Part shown: positions 1-11,700 of the stretch, one piece after another
How the letters are laid out: each line of letters begins with the position of its first letter
Numbering within the stretch: position 1 is the first letter of the stretch
Source of the DNA: Gadus chalcogrammus
Taxonomy: Eukaryota; Chordata; Actinopteri; Gadiformes; Gadidae
Reading direction: 5' to 3'
DNA length: 64,000 nt
NCBI RefSeq assembly: GCF_026213295.1
Contig: NC_079421.1
Coordinates: 22,391,171 to 22,455,170, forward strand
Translations under genes and position numbers: made by a program
The notes under the pieces: generated by a model
Seen by the model: only the letters and a program-made list of their open reading frames with translations
What the model was told of the DNA's origin: nothing
Databases searched by the model: none

Positions 1-39
1 AAAGGGAGAGAGGAAAGAGAGGGGGGGTCGGGGGGGTTC

Positions 40-41
<2 letters not shown>

Positions 42-129
<88 letters not shown>

Positions 130-148
130 AGAAAGAGAGAGAGGAAGA
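42..148. repeat. (GA)n microsatellite
   Basis: Nearly uninterrupted AG/GA dinucleotides, followed near 178-194 by a G homopolymer. It lies upstream of the first visible atp1b4 exon, presumably in intron 1. No exon is visible between positions 1 and 878. Confidence 0.9.
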
Positions 149-878
149 GCAAGAGCGGGGGAAGTGTGTAAGAGAGAGGGGGGGGGGGGGGGGACACAAT
201 ACCAGAGTGGGGTGACCGGAGTTCCTTGGAGCTGGCTGAGCCTCCATGGCTGCAAAAGACCTCCACTATCATGGCAACCGGAGGTCCAATGTGTTCCTGA
301 GTGAATAGACAGCTGGGAGAATTCTCACTGAGCTCAAACAGAAAGGTCCTTTGTGGACCAGGGGATCCTAGGCTGGTCGCCGCCAGCCCCCTGTGAAACC
401 TCTCCCGACCAGGGAAGGCCATTCAATTTAGGACACGTTGCTCGTGATTAGTAGCTAATGGACACTTAATTGAAAATTGTAGCACAATCTTAGTTCTCAG
501 GGTCTCTCTCTCTCTATCTTCTGTGTGGCCCCCACGTCAGAGCTGCTGGTTGTTCTGTCGCTGGCGAAACGATTATGAATTGAGTGACCCCCCAACCGGA
601 TTGTACCATTGTACGACGGGGTAAATTAGCAAGCACCCTGAGTGAGGAGAGAGGCTTGTTAACCAGACACTACACAACTTCACCAGGGCAACTACTGCTG
701 AACACCAGCTGAATGCAGGTTGTGTACAAGTTGAACACAAGTAGTGTACAGGTTGAACACAGGTTGTGTACATATGAACACAGGTTGCGTGTGTTTAAAA
801 GCTTAACAAACATGAACCCGACATAACCATGTGACAACATGTATGGACTGTTCTATTTCTCTCCCCCCCCCCCCCCAG

Positions 879-3153
879 GTCTTATCCTCCTCTTCTATTC
901 TGCACTTTATTTGTTTTTGGCGGCCATGTTCGGGGGCTGCATGTGTTGCCTCATGTGGTCCATCAGCCCGTACCACCCCACCTTCAATGACAGAGTGATG
1001 CCACCAGGTAACTATAGCCTCCGTCTTTCCCCCTCGCCGTCAGATCCTCCCCTACCTGTCCCAGCACTTCTAATGGCCCTCTTCCTGTACCACTGGAGAC
1101 ACTGCACAGTGGACCCATAACTCTCCTTCAGCACTTCTAATCCACTTCTCTCTGTAGCTCTGGAGTCACTGCACAGTTAGCTGTATGTTCTACTGGAGTC
1201 ACTGCACAGTTAGCTGTATGTTCTGCTGGAGTCACTGCAGAGTTGAGTATCCTTGGCTCTACTGGAGTAACAGTACTGTCTCTGGTTCTACTGGAGTCAC
1301 AGTACTGTCTCTGGTTCTACTGGAGTCACAGTACTGTCCGTGGTTCTACTGGAGTCACAGTACTGTCCGTGGTTCTACTGGAGTCACAGTACTGTCTCTG
1401 GTTCTACTGGAGTCACAGTACTGTCTCTGGTTCTACTGGAGTCACAGTACTGTCCGTGGTTCTACTGGAGTCACAGTACTGTCCGTGGTTCTACTGGAGT
1501 CACAGTACTGTCCGTGGTTCTACTGGAGTCACAGTACTGTCTGTGGTTCTACTGGAGTCCCTGCACGGTTCACTGTCTGTGGCTCTGCTGGAGTCACAGT
1601 CCTGTCTGTGGTTCTACTGGAGTCCCTGCACGGTTCACTGTCTGTGGCTCTCCGTTGGCAGGTATGACGATGGCCCCACACCTGGATGGACACGACATCG
1701 CCTTCAACGCCTCCGACCGCAAGTCCTGGAAGAAGTACGCGCGGTCTATGGACGAGTACCTCAAACGTGAGTCCGGGTCGGCCGTCGGTACAGTACAGAT
1801 GTACAAAGGTCCTTCCAGGGAGGCGTGTCCTCATTGTCCCGGACAGCCATTACAGTGAAAGAGGGGGAGGGAGAGGAGACGGTTGGTGTAGGGGGTGATG
1901 TTTAAATCAAGTGGGTGAGCAGGGAGTTAATACTCCAGCACGGATCTCCCCTACCGCTGCCCATTATCCCGTTTGCATGTCGCAGGGCATTCTGGGAAGG
2001 GGAAACCTCTTTGTGGGCCGAGTGCAGCCATTCAACTGTGTGCTTTTCTCCCCTTCTTTTTTCTTACTCTCTTTTGTCGAGCTGCCTTAATCAGAGGCCC
2101 GGATTTGGCAGTGAACTGCAGTGGCTCGCATTATTTATGCTCCCCTCTCTCTCTCTGTCACCCCCTTCTCTCCCTCTCTTTCTTTCACTTGTCCTCCCAT
2201 TCATATTCTCTCTCCAACACGCACGCACGCACGCACGAACACACACCACCCACACCTCCGGACATCCAGCGTATAATGACGGCGTCCAGGAGAGGAAGAA
2301 CATCCACTGTTCGCAGGAGAAGTACTTCATGCAGGATCACTTGGAGGAGACCTTGGAGCGCAAGGCCTGTCAGTTCAAGAGGTCCTGGCTGGGGGAGTGT
2401 TCCGGCTTGCAGGACCCCCACTACGGCTATTCTCTGGGGAAGCCGTGCGTTTTTCTCCGCATGAACCGGGTAAGTATGAAATGTATGAACCCTGAACCCC
2501 CCCCCCCCCCCCCGAACTCCTCAGTACTTTACCTAGTGACACCTAGTGGATAATCCAGGGACTGCAGGCGATGCCTTTGTGGATGACACCTTTCTGCATG
2601 GCTCTTTATCGTTGCAGATTCTTGGATACCTCCCAGGCCAAGGAAAAGCCATTAATGTGACCTGTGGTGTTAAGGTAATGATGTAGTCCTCATTGTCACG
2701 CTCTGCCCGTGGTCATCATGTTGGAGGAGGGCTAAGTGTGTCTATGTTCTGATTTTGTCTTCAGAAAGGCAACCCTGAAGCCTTGGGAGAAGTCGAGTTC
2801 TTCCCTAAAAGTCTCTTTGATTTGAAGTACTATCCGTACTACGGGAAGCTCAGACACGTAAGTGGCGCTCACGAAAATCGTACGTGGTTTTAAACTGTGC
2901 CGTTAAAAAGGGTGCGAGGTACTGTGAAGCATCACGCCTGATCTTTACGTCAGGCGTGTGGTTTGAAACCCTTTTGTCTTCCGTGTCTCAGGTGAACTAC
3001 TCGGCCCCAGTGGTGGCGGTTCGTTTTGCAGGCGTGCAATACGACGCTCATATCTATGTACAATGCAAACTCAACGGCAAGGGAATCATCAACGACTCCC
3101 CGACCGACCGCTACCTGGGCGCCATCTCCTTCACTCTGGACATCGGAGCGTAG
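879..3153 (+). CDS. atp1b4: Na+/K+-ATPase beta-type subunit ATP1B4, 5' end missing
   Basis: Beta-type P2C-ATPase subunit: a single-pass type II membrane glycoprotein that in fish is expected to assemble with the Na+/K+-ATPase alpha chain. Six exons read in frame with GT-AG borders: 879-1007, 1662-1766, 2270-2469, 2618-2674, 2765-2857, 2992-3153 (247 codons plus TAG). The first carries the membrane span (LILLFYSALYLFLAAMFGG) followed by ISPYHPTF. The ectodomain shows six cysteines in three pairs (IHC/KAC, GECSG/GKPC, VTC/VQC), the YYPYYGKL motif and N-glycosylation sequons. The endings GKGIIND and FTLDI and the neighbours lamp2 and cul4b favour ATP1B4 over ATP1B1-3 or ATP4B. The cytoplasmic N-terminal exon lies left of the window, so the acidic clusters typical of eutherian BetaM cannot be assessed. 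An AATAAA follows the stop by about 700 bases. Confidence 0.85.
1183..1655. repeat. 29-bp minisatellite in atp1b4 intron
   Basis: Tandem units beginning ACTGGAGTCACAGTACTG recur every 29 bases from 1261 (1261, 1290, 1319, 1348 and on), about eleven good copies with degenerate copies on both sides. It fills most of the intron between the exons ending at 1007 and starting at 1662. Long open frames across it are a by-product of the repeat. Confidence 0.9.
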
Positions 3154-5599
3154 CGGCCGATCGGGACGCTCGGCAAACCGCTCCGATGACAATATGAGAC
3201 GTAAAGTGTTAGTGACAAATCTCATTAACTTGAAGTTTTCCCGGTCCCTTTCATTTACGAGTTTGTGCCTTCTGTTTTAAAAGTAATTTCCTAAAGAAAA
3301 GAAACGTTACACAACACGTTTGTCCCATAGGTGTTGGATAACACAAACACACGGACACACATACACACACACACACAAAAAACAGAGCACGCTGAGAAAA
3401 GGAGTAGTAGGAAATATCATTGGATATTTTATAATTATTAGCAGGATTAATACAACTAAATTTGCATTATAGAAGGCATATTTTACATACTGGCCAATAG
3501 TTAGCTAATAGCTATGCAAATCCAATTTTGACTTTTAACTATTAATAGATATTTAGAAAACCTGTTGAGTGGGGCTATGATAAAGTTTTGTTTATCACAT
3601 TTTGTATGACAAGTTGACTAATTTCTTGCATACATTTCAAACACTTGTATATTTTAAGATTTCACAGATCTACATCAACGTTGTCTCAAAGCAGGACTGT
3701 AAAAAAAAACATTTAAATAAATGCAAAATAGAGCATTACTTATCATATTGAGTAGAACAGTAATATATGAAGAAACATTTTAAGCCACCTCTTGACTTTG
3801 TTTTTGTAAAAACATCCGAGTGCTTGGAAAATGAAACACCACAGACGACTGTGAACAATAAAAGGAAATATGAAACAATGTGTAATAGTTTGTTTTCTTT
3901 CAAATCACAACTTCCCCCAAAGCATTAAAATACCTAATTCTTCACTAGTCTCCTTTAGTCATTTTTTTATTGTTAAAATACTTTAATGATTGATTTTAGA
4001 CATGGATAATCTTAACCAAGTTTTCTCCTCATTGGAGTGTAATTTCTCAAGAAAGTTAACTATTTTCCTAACATAACCCACCCACCCACACACACATCAG
4101 TATTTTAAACTTAAAGGTTAAGCATCTTTACTGTTCCAAGTGCGAACAGCACAGTGAGCGGCCACCGACCATGAAATGTCTTGTGCGTTGATGCCTGGCA
4201 TCAACGCACAAAACATAAACTCTGAATAGAATACAATACAGCTCGAAAACAGGAGATCAACTTTATTTAATTTGTTTCCCACTTCAATCGAAACCAGTGT
4301 ATGATTTCCCACATTCTTCATCACATGGAGACAGACTCAGGGGGCACTCAAAATAATTACAAAAGGCACACATTCTGTCCAGGAGGTTGTCACCAGTACT
4401 AGGGCTGAAGTTCACGCAGAAAACAACATGACGACTCAAGAACAGCAAGGATAATCATTAACTGAAGCCCCAAGTGTGTACATGACTGCACAGAAAACTA
4501 ATTGTGTGGATGTGATGGTGCAAATACAAGGAGGCATGGGCCTGTGTGCAGCCGTTATATAGTCAGTTATCACAGATAGTGAACGTGATTCTTTAAGTGC
4601 AAATCAGGTCTGACTGGAATTCTTCTATCAGTGTGGGGAGTAGGCTTAATCCAGATCTGAAACCAATTTAATGTTGTTCCAATCGACTACCTTTAATCAT
4701 TAATGTATTACAAAAAATAAACCAAAAAAATGTACCTAATTTTCACATACATTCACTTGAGTGAACCAACATGAAACAAAACATTTCAGCACAAAGTAAA
4801 GGGACCAAGAAACCCTTCCTCTGACGACCTTTTCCTGAGAAGGTCCTTAACATTAGTACTAGTTAGTAAAGCCAGCCTCAATCACATTTAAACAACACCG
4901 ATTCCACCGCTGGTTAAAAGGTCTTCATACGTTACTGTCCCTTTCATTGAGTTAACGTCTTCCTGAACATTTAATGCAAAAAGCACAATTTCTCTTGAGT
5001 GTGCGTTTCATCATGTGCAAGTCATTAGAAGCGAAACATGTGAGTACAAAAATAAAACCGCGGCGCAGGGCTGCAAACCAATGAAAGTACGAGTCTGAAG
5101 TTATATTGGATGAGCACGTCAATACAGAATAGTGTGGAATTGGTCATGAAATCAAAGAAATCATTCTATACATATAGAATAGTTAACATAGTTAATACAG
5201 AGACATACATTTGAAAAGGGGGGGTGAGTGGTCACCCTAGGGAAGGGAAACATTAGATGAATAACATGCAATCTATTAATTAAGAATTAAACTATAATCA
5301 GTCCGTTTGGGTGCTTGATCAAGTTGTTGGAGGACAGGACAATGAAAAAGCAGCCAAAAAGGAGAAAAAAAGCTCTGATGGGTGGTCTTTAAACTCTTTC
5401 ACGGGTACAGGAAAATATCAGAGGTCAGCTGATTAGGAACTAAGAGGAGAAACAGACAGCCCTCCCATCCACAAGGGGCAGCGGTGGACAGATGGGGGAG
5501 GGGTCGGGACGAGATGCTGTTAGAGGAAGTAGGGTTTGGAAGCAGTGTTAGGGTTGCCAGGGAGACAGAAGCTGGGGGGGGGGGGGGGGGGGGGAGCGC
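3154..5599. other. 3' UTRs and intergenic space between convergent atp1b4 and lamp2
   Basis: No coding exon seen. Holds the atp1b4 3' UTR (AATAAA at 3857), a 31-bp near-perfect palindrome at 4181-4211, a minus-strand AATAAA (TTTATT at 4262-4267) that could end the C-type lamp2 transcript, and a G homopolymer at about 5573-5594 just outside the lamp2 C-type stop codon. Confidence 0.6.
3857..3862 (+). terminator. Poly(A) signal of atp1b4
   Basis: AATAAA within A/T-rich sequence about 700 bases after the atp1b4 stop codon, a plausible 3' UTR end. Confidence 0.5.
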
Positions 5600-5742
5600 C
5601 TATACTGACTGGTAGCCGGTGCGGCTCTTCCTTCGGCCAATCAGGTAAGAGATAAGCACAAGGATGATTAGAAAGCTGAGTGCCACACCCACTGCAATGG
5701 GCACCAGAAAGCTCAAATCAGAGTCCAGGAAGCATTCCTCAG
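5600..5742 (-). CDS. lamp2: lamp2 alternative last exon, C type
   Basis: The most distal alternative last exon. It encodes [19 protein letters not shown], a membrane span ending VLISYLIG, and the tail [11 protein letters not shown] then TAG. As I recall the family, the tail is identical to mammalian LAMP2C, the form linked to RNA/DNA uptake into lysosomes. One codon longer than the A and B exons. A long G homopolymer sits immediately 3' of the stop. Confidence 0.88.
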
Positions 5743-8700
5743 CTAACGTAAACAAAGAGAGAAGAGAGAGAGACAGAGAGTTAATGATTTAGTCAGCAGA
5801 CAGATAATATTAAATAAAGAGGGGGTGAACAGAATCACATGGCACAGAGTTTCAAACTGCAGTGAAGGTGCAAGAAAGCAGTCCAAACATAGACTCACGC
5901 ACTCGTTCAACCGCGTGGGATAAGTGGCAATTGACGGAACAACACAATCGGATACAATGGCTGTAATTACATTAAATGTTCACACTGCGTTACATCGAGG
6001 AAGGACACACACTGAACACGGAGGCAATAGGAAGCATCATCTATGGTTAACATGCAGACTCATCAAGTCGTTTCTTTTTTTCTTCACACAGTTAGGCAAA
6101 AGGCATCCGGCATTGAATACTGGTAGTACTGGGTGAAATAATGGGATTAGAAAGACTCATAGCCACTGGCTTGGTTTCGCTTTCTTCCAATGAAATAGGC
6201 CAGCAGCACAATAAGAATGAGAACAACCAGGGCGACGCCGACCGCTATGGGAACAAGGAAGCTCTCATCGAGCGTGCAATCCTCGGCTAGACGAGAGTGA
6301 AGAGAGCAGACACAGGAACGTTTTAGAAAACAGAGGGAGGGTGAAGAACTAAGAAGCACAACAATGAACGGTGACTAGGTCAACATTAACATGCCCCCCC
6401 TAAAGAAATGGAAAATGTGTCGTTAAAATGAAAGAATTTACACATGGATCCGGGACAAATAACATACTTTATTTCCATACTTTTGATTTAGAAAAACAAA
6501 AACGATGCACTCATAATGACACCAAGATTTTCCATCCGATTTATCACAGATAAAAGCCTAAAAGAATGAAAACGACGTCAGCAATCATTTGTAGACGAGC
6601 GATTTGTGAGTGGGTTGGGATTTGCAGCACTAGATCCCTTTGCTAAATGAAACCCCAAACGAAGAGCCGCACCAAACCATCTCTGAGCATGGCTCAAAGT
6701 GAGACAACTTTCCGGTCATTCGACCTCTAGAAGAGACGATAGTTTGAGTGGGTTGGTTTTCAGCACACTAACTAGTAGAGAGCGGTGCTGCAAATCCCTC
6801 CCCTACTTTGGTTAGGGCAGCAAACGCCTTAAAAAGCAGGCAAGCGTTGACCAAAGTGACCAAAACAAACTGAGAAGCAAATCAAAATCTATTAATACAC
6901 TGATTCATGCATGTTTAATGGTTTGATCGCAAGCAACCTAAAAATATATCAAATCAAAAGTCATTTCTGATGCGGTTGTAGTGCTGAAGTGAAGGACTAG
7001 AGGGCTGTTAAACTAGTACACACAGGTACACAGTGTCTACAAACTGGTACAGCGGAGACGGACACACAAAACACACACATGGACAGGCTTCAGGACACTG
7101 AATTGTGCGACCAGCACAAGTTTATTTCCAGCATTCATAACGATTAACCTATACTACAACACGGGTGACTATGCAGCATACATTTCAACAGGCATGTCAA
7201 ACATGTGGAGAAGGCCTAAGTGCATTGATATGAAGCCCTCTTCAGCCAGAGAGCGATCCCTTTACCAAACATAATGCCCACAGAGCCTATCCGTGGATGA
7301 GGAACTATGTGACCTTTGAGACTGGCGCTACACAACGTTTTGGATGGGTGGAATAATTGTTTGTACAGAAGGAGATTCGTGACCTGACGATTATCTAAAT
7401 TTTTCAAAAAGGCGTGGTCGTTGGAGCAGCCATCTCAATCTGTTCCCCTGATCCACAGGAGGAACTCACAAGGATGTCAGCGGTTGACATTCTTTAAACA
7501 AAGTGCAAAGAAGGCGAGATGGGTTTCTGTAAGATTTGAGTTCCCATGACAAGGAAACGACTTTACATGTTGTCAACATGGATCCGCAACATTAATACGA
7601 TTGGAGGCAACATAACTCAAAAACTGAAGAAAGCTAAATAATAACTCAAATGTGGGATTTAAGAGACAAAATATGGTCTAATATTGAATTAGAAATTGCC
7701 GAATCGAGGGAATGTCAATGAGTCCTTTTCTACGCATGTGATTTAAGTAATTGAAGAGGGAGGGGTCAAACGTGTCATCTAATCGTGCATGGCGGAGAAA
7801 ACCTTTGAGACTATTTATTGCTAACTAAATTATCTGATTTATCGTTTCCAATTTGAGTGATGTTTTTAAAAAGCAGGGCACTGTATCTTGCACTCATGTA
7901 CAACCAATAAAAGTCAAATAAAAAACAAAACAAAAGGAAAAAGGACCAACCAGACAACAGAATGAACAACAATGAAGCGACAAAAACAATGGGGTGGAAA
8001 GTTTGGGCCTCAGGAATTATTTCCTTTTTTGGTTTTGAAATAATAATACAAGGATAATACTAAAATATAACATTTTTACAAATTATTTTTTTAGTGCTTA
8101 TCAAGCGATATTCAGAATAATCCGATTATTCAATTTTCTGGAGAAACACAGAGTCAAATTGTGTTCTGACTGAAACATAAATCCCAAATCAGCTTGAAAA
8201 GTTGCTACCATCAGCATGTAATGCAGTTAATATCCAATATAACTGACAAATTAATATTCCCAAATAATCCAAAAAGACCAAACTTGAAAGCCCCGTAAAA
8301 ACGATGAAGGATTAACGTAGGACCCGCTCTAGAGAGTCTGGTATCCAACATAAGTCTTCCTTCGACCAATGATATAGGCAACCACTACAATGAGAATCAA
8401 GCCAGTCAGTGCACAGCCAACAATGATTGGAATTAAGGCAGTGGTGTCATCCATTGAACATTCATGAGCTGCAGATAGAGAGAGAGTTAATCAACAAGGG
8501 AATCAGGAGGCGCCTGTGAGACAACAAAGCTCAACGGTCAAACACTTCACATTTGCAGGATATTTTCAACTTGTTTTATTGCCAATAGGAAATATGCATC
8601 TTCTGTACAGTTTACGGTTGAAGGTGATTGGTCAGATTACACATGAGTGATGGTTTGGTTCATCTTTAATCTTTGATGTTTTTTGAGGATGCATCCATTA

Positions 8701-11700
8701 GGCTACAAGGTAGTAGCATGAATTATGTTTACAATTATTTAAATCGGATCATATCATGCCACTATAAAATTATGCGATTGTGTATGAAATCAAATGTGAT
8801 ACAAATGATACGCGTTAAAGGCAAAAGCGCAACACTTAACTTACCTTCATAACTTGAATAACAAAAGGAAGTTAACGGACCCAACTCGACCTAAGGTCCT
8901 TACTGTAGCGTTACCCAGCCTTAAAGGTTTGGTCAGAGACTGAATGGTCAATTGAGCTTCCTCTTTTCCTTCTAGCCAATTTGAGTGAGTCCAACAACCC
9001 TTACTTAACTTTGATTAGCGTTACCTCATTCCTTCTAAATAGGGTCATCTTTTTTGCAATAATTTTTCATTGGATCCCTTCTGCCCTTAGCTCTATTGCA
9101 AGGCCCGTCCCCCAGAAGATAAGGCAGGTGTGTGTCTGCAGGTGTGTGTGTGTGTTGGTGGAACCTACCAGTGCTGAATTTCCCGCTGGCGACGCCGAAG
9201 GGCTGCACATGCAGGTCGAAGGTGTGGAGGGCGAGGGACTCGCTGATGTTGTAGCTCTGCTCCTTGTTGCACATGTAGGAGCTGCCCACCGACGCCACCC
9301 ACAGACTCAGGTTAGTGTTCTCGCTATAGAACTGTTGCCCTGTGGGATGGAGAATACGTTGTGTAAGAGAACCCCCCCACTGCACGAAGACACCTCAATG
9401 TAGGACCGCAGAGTCGCTCACCAGCTTCCGCAGAAGACTCAAGACTCTCTTGTTCAGAGATCCCATAGACTCTGCATAGTGTTAACGTCAAATGTACTGT
9501 GATGTAGAGGCGGCGGTGAAGGGCTGGGGGTCGTGACCCCACTCACCTGAGCCGGTCGTGATGTTGACGGTGACGGCGTGCAGGCGGAACTTGGCCGTCT
9601 CCTGTGAACCGCAGGAGACAAAGTAGATCATTAACCCAAACGGCCCTTCCACCACCTTGGCACGCTCTTACTGTGTCCTTGGCTGTATTTATACCGCGCT
9701 TTTCTATCCAGCGGCCACTCAAAGCTGTACAACACTGCCTCACATTCACCCGTTCACGCACACATTCACACCCCGACGGCGGTGTCAGCCACGCAGGGCG
9801 ACAGCCAGCTCGTCAGGAGCAGTCAGGGTGAGGCGTCTCGCTCAGGAACACTCAGCTCGGAGCAGCCGGGGCTCGAACCAGCGACCTCCCGGTTACCAGC
9901 CAACCCGCTGTACCTCCTCAGCCACTTACCCCCCTCCCCTCTGTGTTCAGCAGGCGGGCTTACGTTGACAAAGGTGAACACCAGAGTGGCAGTGGGGTTG
10001 CTCAGCACCAGCTGGCTGCTGTTGACGCCGCAGGTCCCCGAGGCGTTCGTCCCGTTGGGCTCCAGGTTCATCTTCTGGAGCTTTTAGGAAAGGAAGGAAA
10101 GACGAGCAAACGGCAGCCAATGAGCACGTCGCCACGAGAGGTTCAGGCAGGGGAGCCGATGGAGCGACTTCTAAAAAGGCGTGGCTGTGAATACCTGTCC
10201 TTGAATCTTGAATCCGATGCTCAGGCCGAAGTCGGCAATGAGACAAGCCGTGCTGTTGACCCCCGTGGTGACATGGTACTTCCCGGTCGTGGGTGTTGGG
10301 AGCGTGGGGGTCGGGATGGGGGTGGTGGGTGCTACGGCGGTGGTGGGTGCTGCGGTGGAGGTGTTGGTGGGGGCGGGACTGGGCGTGATCGGCACATCAG
10401 CGGCGCATGACGTAACTAAGCGGTGGGAGAACGGGAACGTCAGCAACATGTACCGGACGTACGCGGTGAGGTCGTTGTGTGGAGGCATCGTGACCCGTGT
10501 ACTTACTTTCTTGGCTCTTGCTGCCGTTGGCCACAAACGCCTGGATGAGAACGCTCCACAGGGTCTGGCTCACGCCACCCTCCCGGATCACGTCCTGGCT
10601 GTTGCAGGAGTAGCAGGTTCCGAGGTCGGCCTTCGACAGGTTCGTGGCGTTCACGTTCACGGTCACACTCATCGTCTCTGTGACGAACCAAGGAGAAATG
10701 TGGATTAATGGGGGTCCCCATCCCTGGGCATAGACGGTTATGTTCATGTGTGATTAGGATCATGTAAGTAAAGTTGTTCCGATGCCAGTTTTGAAATCCT
10801 CCGATATGGACTAAAATGTAGTATCGGGTGTCAGCGAGTACGCAAGCCTATGCACCGACCATCATGTGACTAGCTCCTTTAATACACAGGCAAAGGACAT
10901 CACAAACACATGCAGCGTTATGCTTCGCTCGTTGATGGTCAGAGATGGATAGTCGGAATGGGAAACACGTCTTCTACGAGCTTCGTGTGTTCGAGCTACC
11001 ATGTCGGAATAACATGGATGCTCACGCTTAACTAAAAGAATGCAAATGCATTATTATAATTCTAGAATATAAATGTAAATGATCTAGTTCTGAAAAATCA
11101 AATTGTCGACGGTAGGGGAACCATCTAAATATTGCTGTCCACGTAAGAAAACCCTTCAAAAAGAACACGTGCTGTTAGTAGTAACAATGCTAGATGGTGC
11201 ATCGGTATATACTCGGGTCGGCCGATCCTCAAGTTCAGGAATCGGTACCGGAAGGAAAAAAAAAATATCGGAACATCTCTACATATACGATTTTAGTATA
11301 TGGTACACGTGAATCTCCTAAGATGGCGCAATTTGATTGGTGGGCAATATCCCATGGTTAAGATCTCAAACTCGGGATATCGTTTTCATCACAAAGTATC
11401 CCGCTTTCTTTGCTAATAAAAACTAATAAATCCCGGCAAAAAGTGTTATCTTGTGTTAACGTGTACCTCAGGCTCCGTGAATAGTGGGGAAAAGGCTATT
11501 CCCCACTATTCACTTCACCTAATCACTTTTAAATATTCATGAGGCTTTGTGATCACCGTTTGACGTGGCGTTGGGGAAGACGGCCGCGTCGGCGAGGTTG
11601 AGGTCGACGGTGACTGAGTCGGCCTGGTAGTTCTGCACTCCCTTGCTGAAGGTCATGGTCCAGGAGTGTCCCTGGCCGAAGCTGAGACGCAGGGTGGAGC

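Noticed and set aside
1185..1858. Overlapping plus-strand frames of 160-175 codons
   Set aside because: Generated by the 29-bp minisatellite; the real atp1b4 exon within is only 1662-1766.
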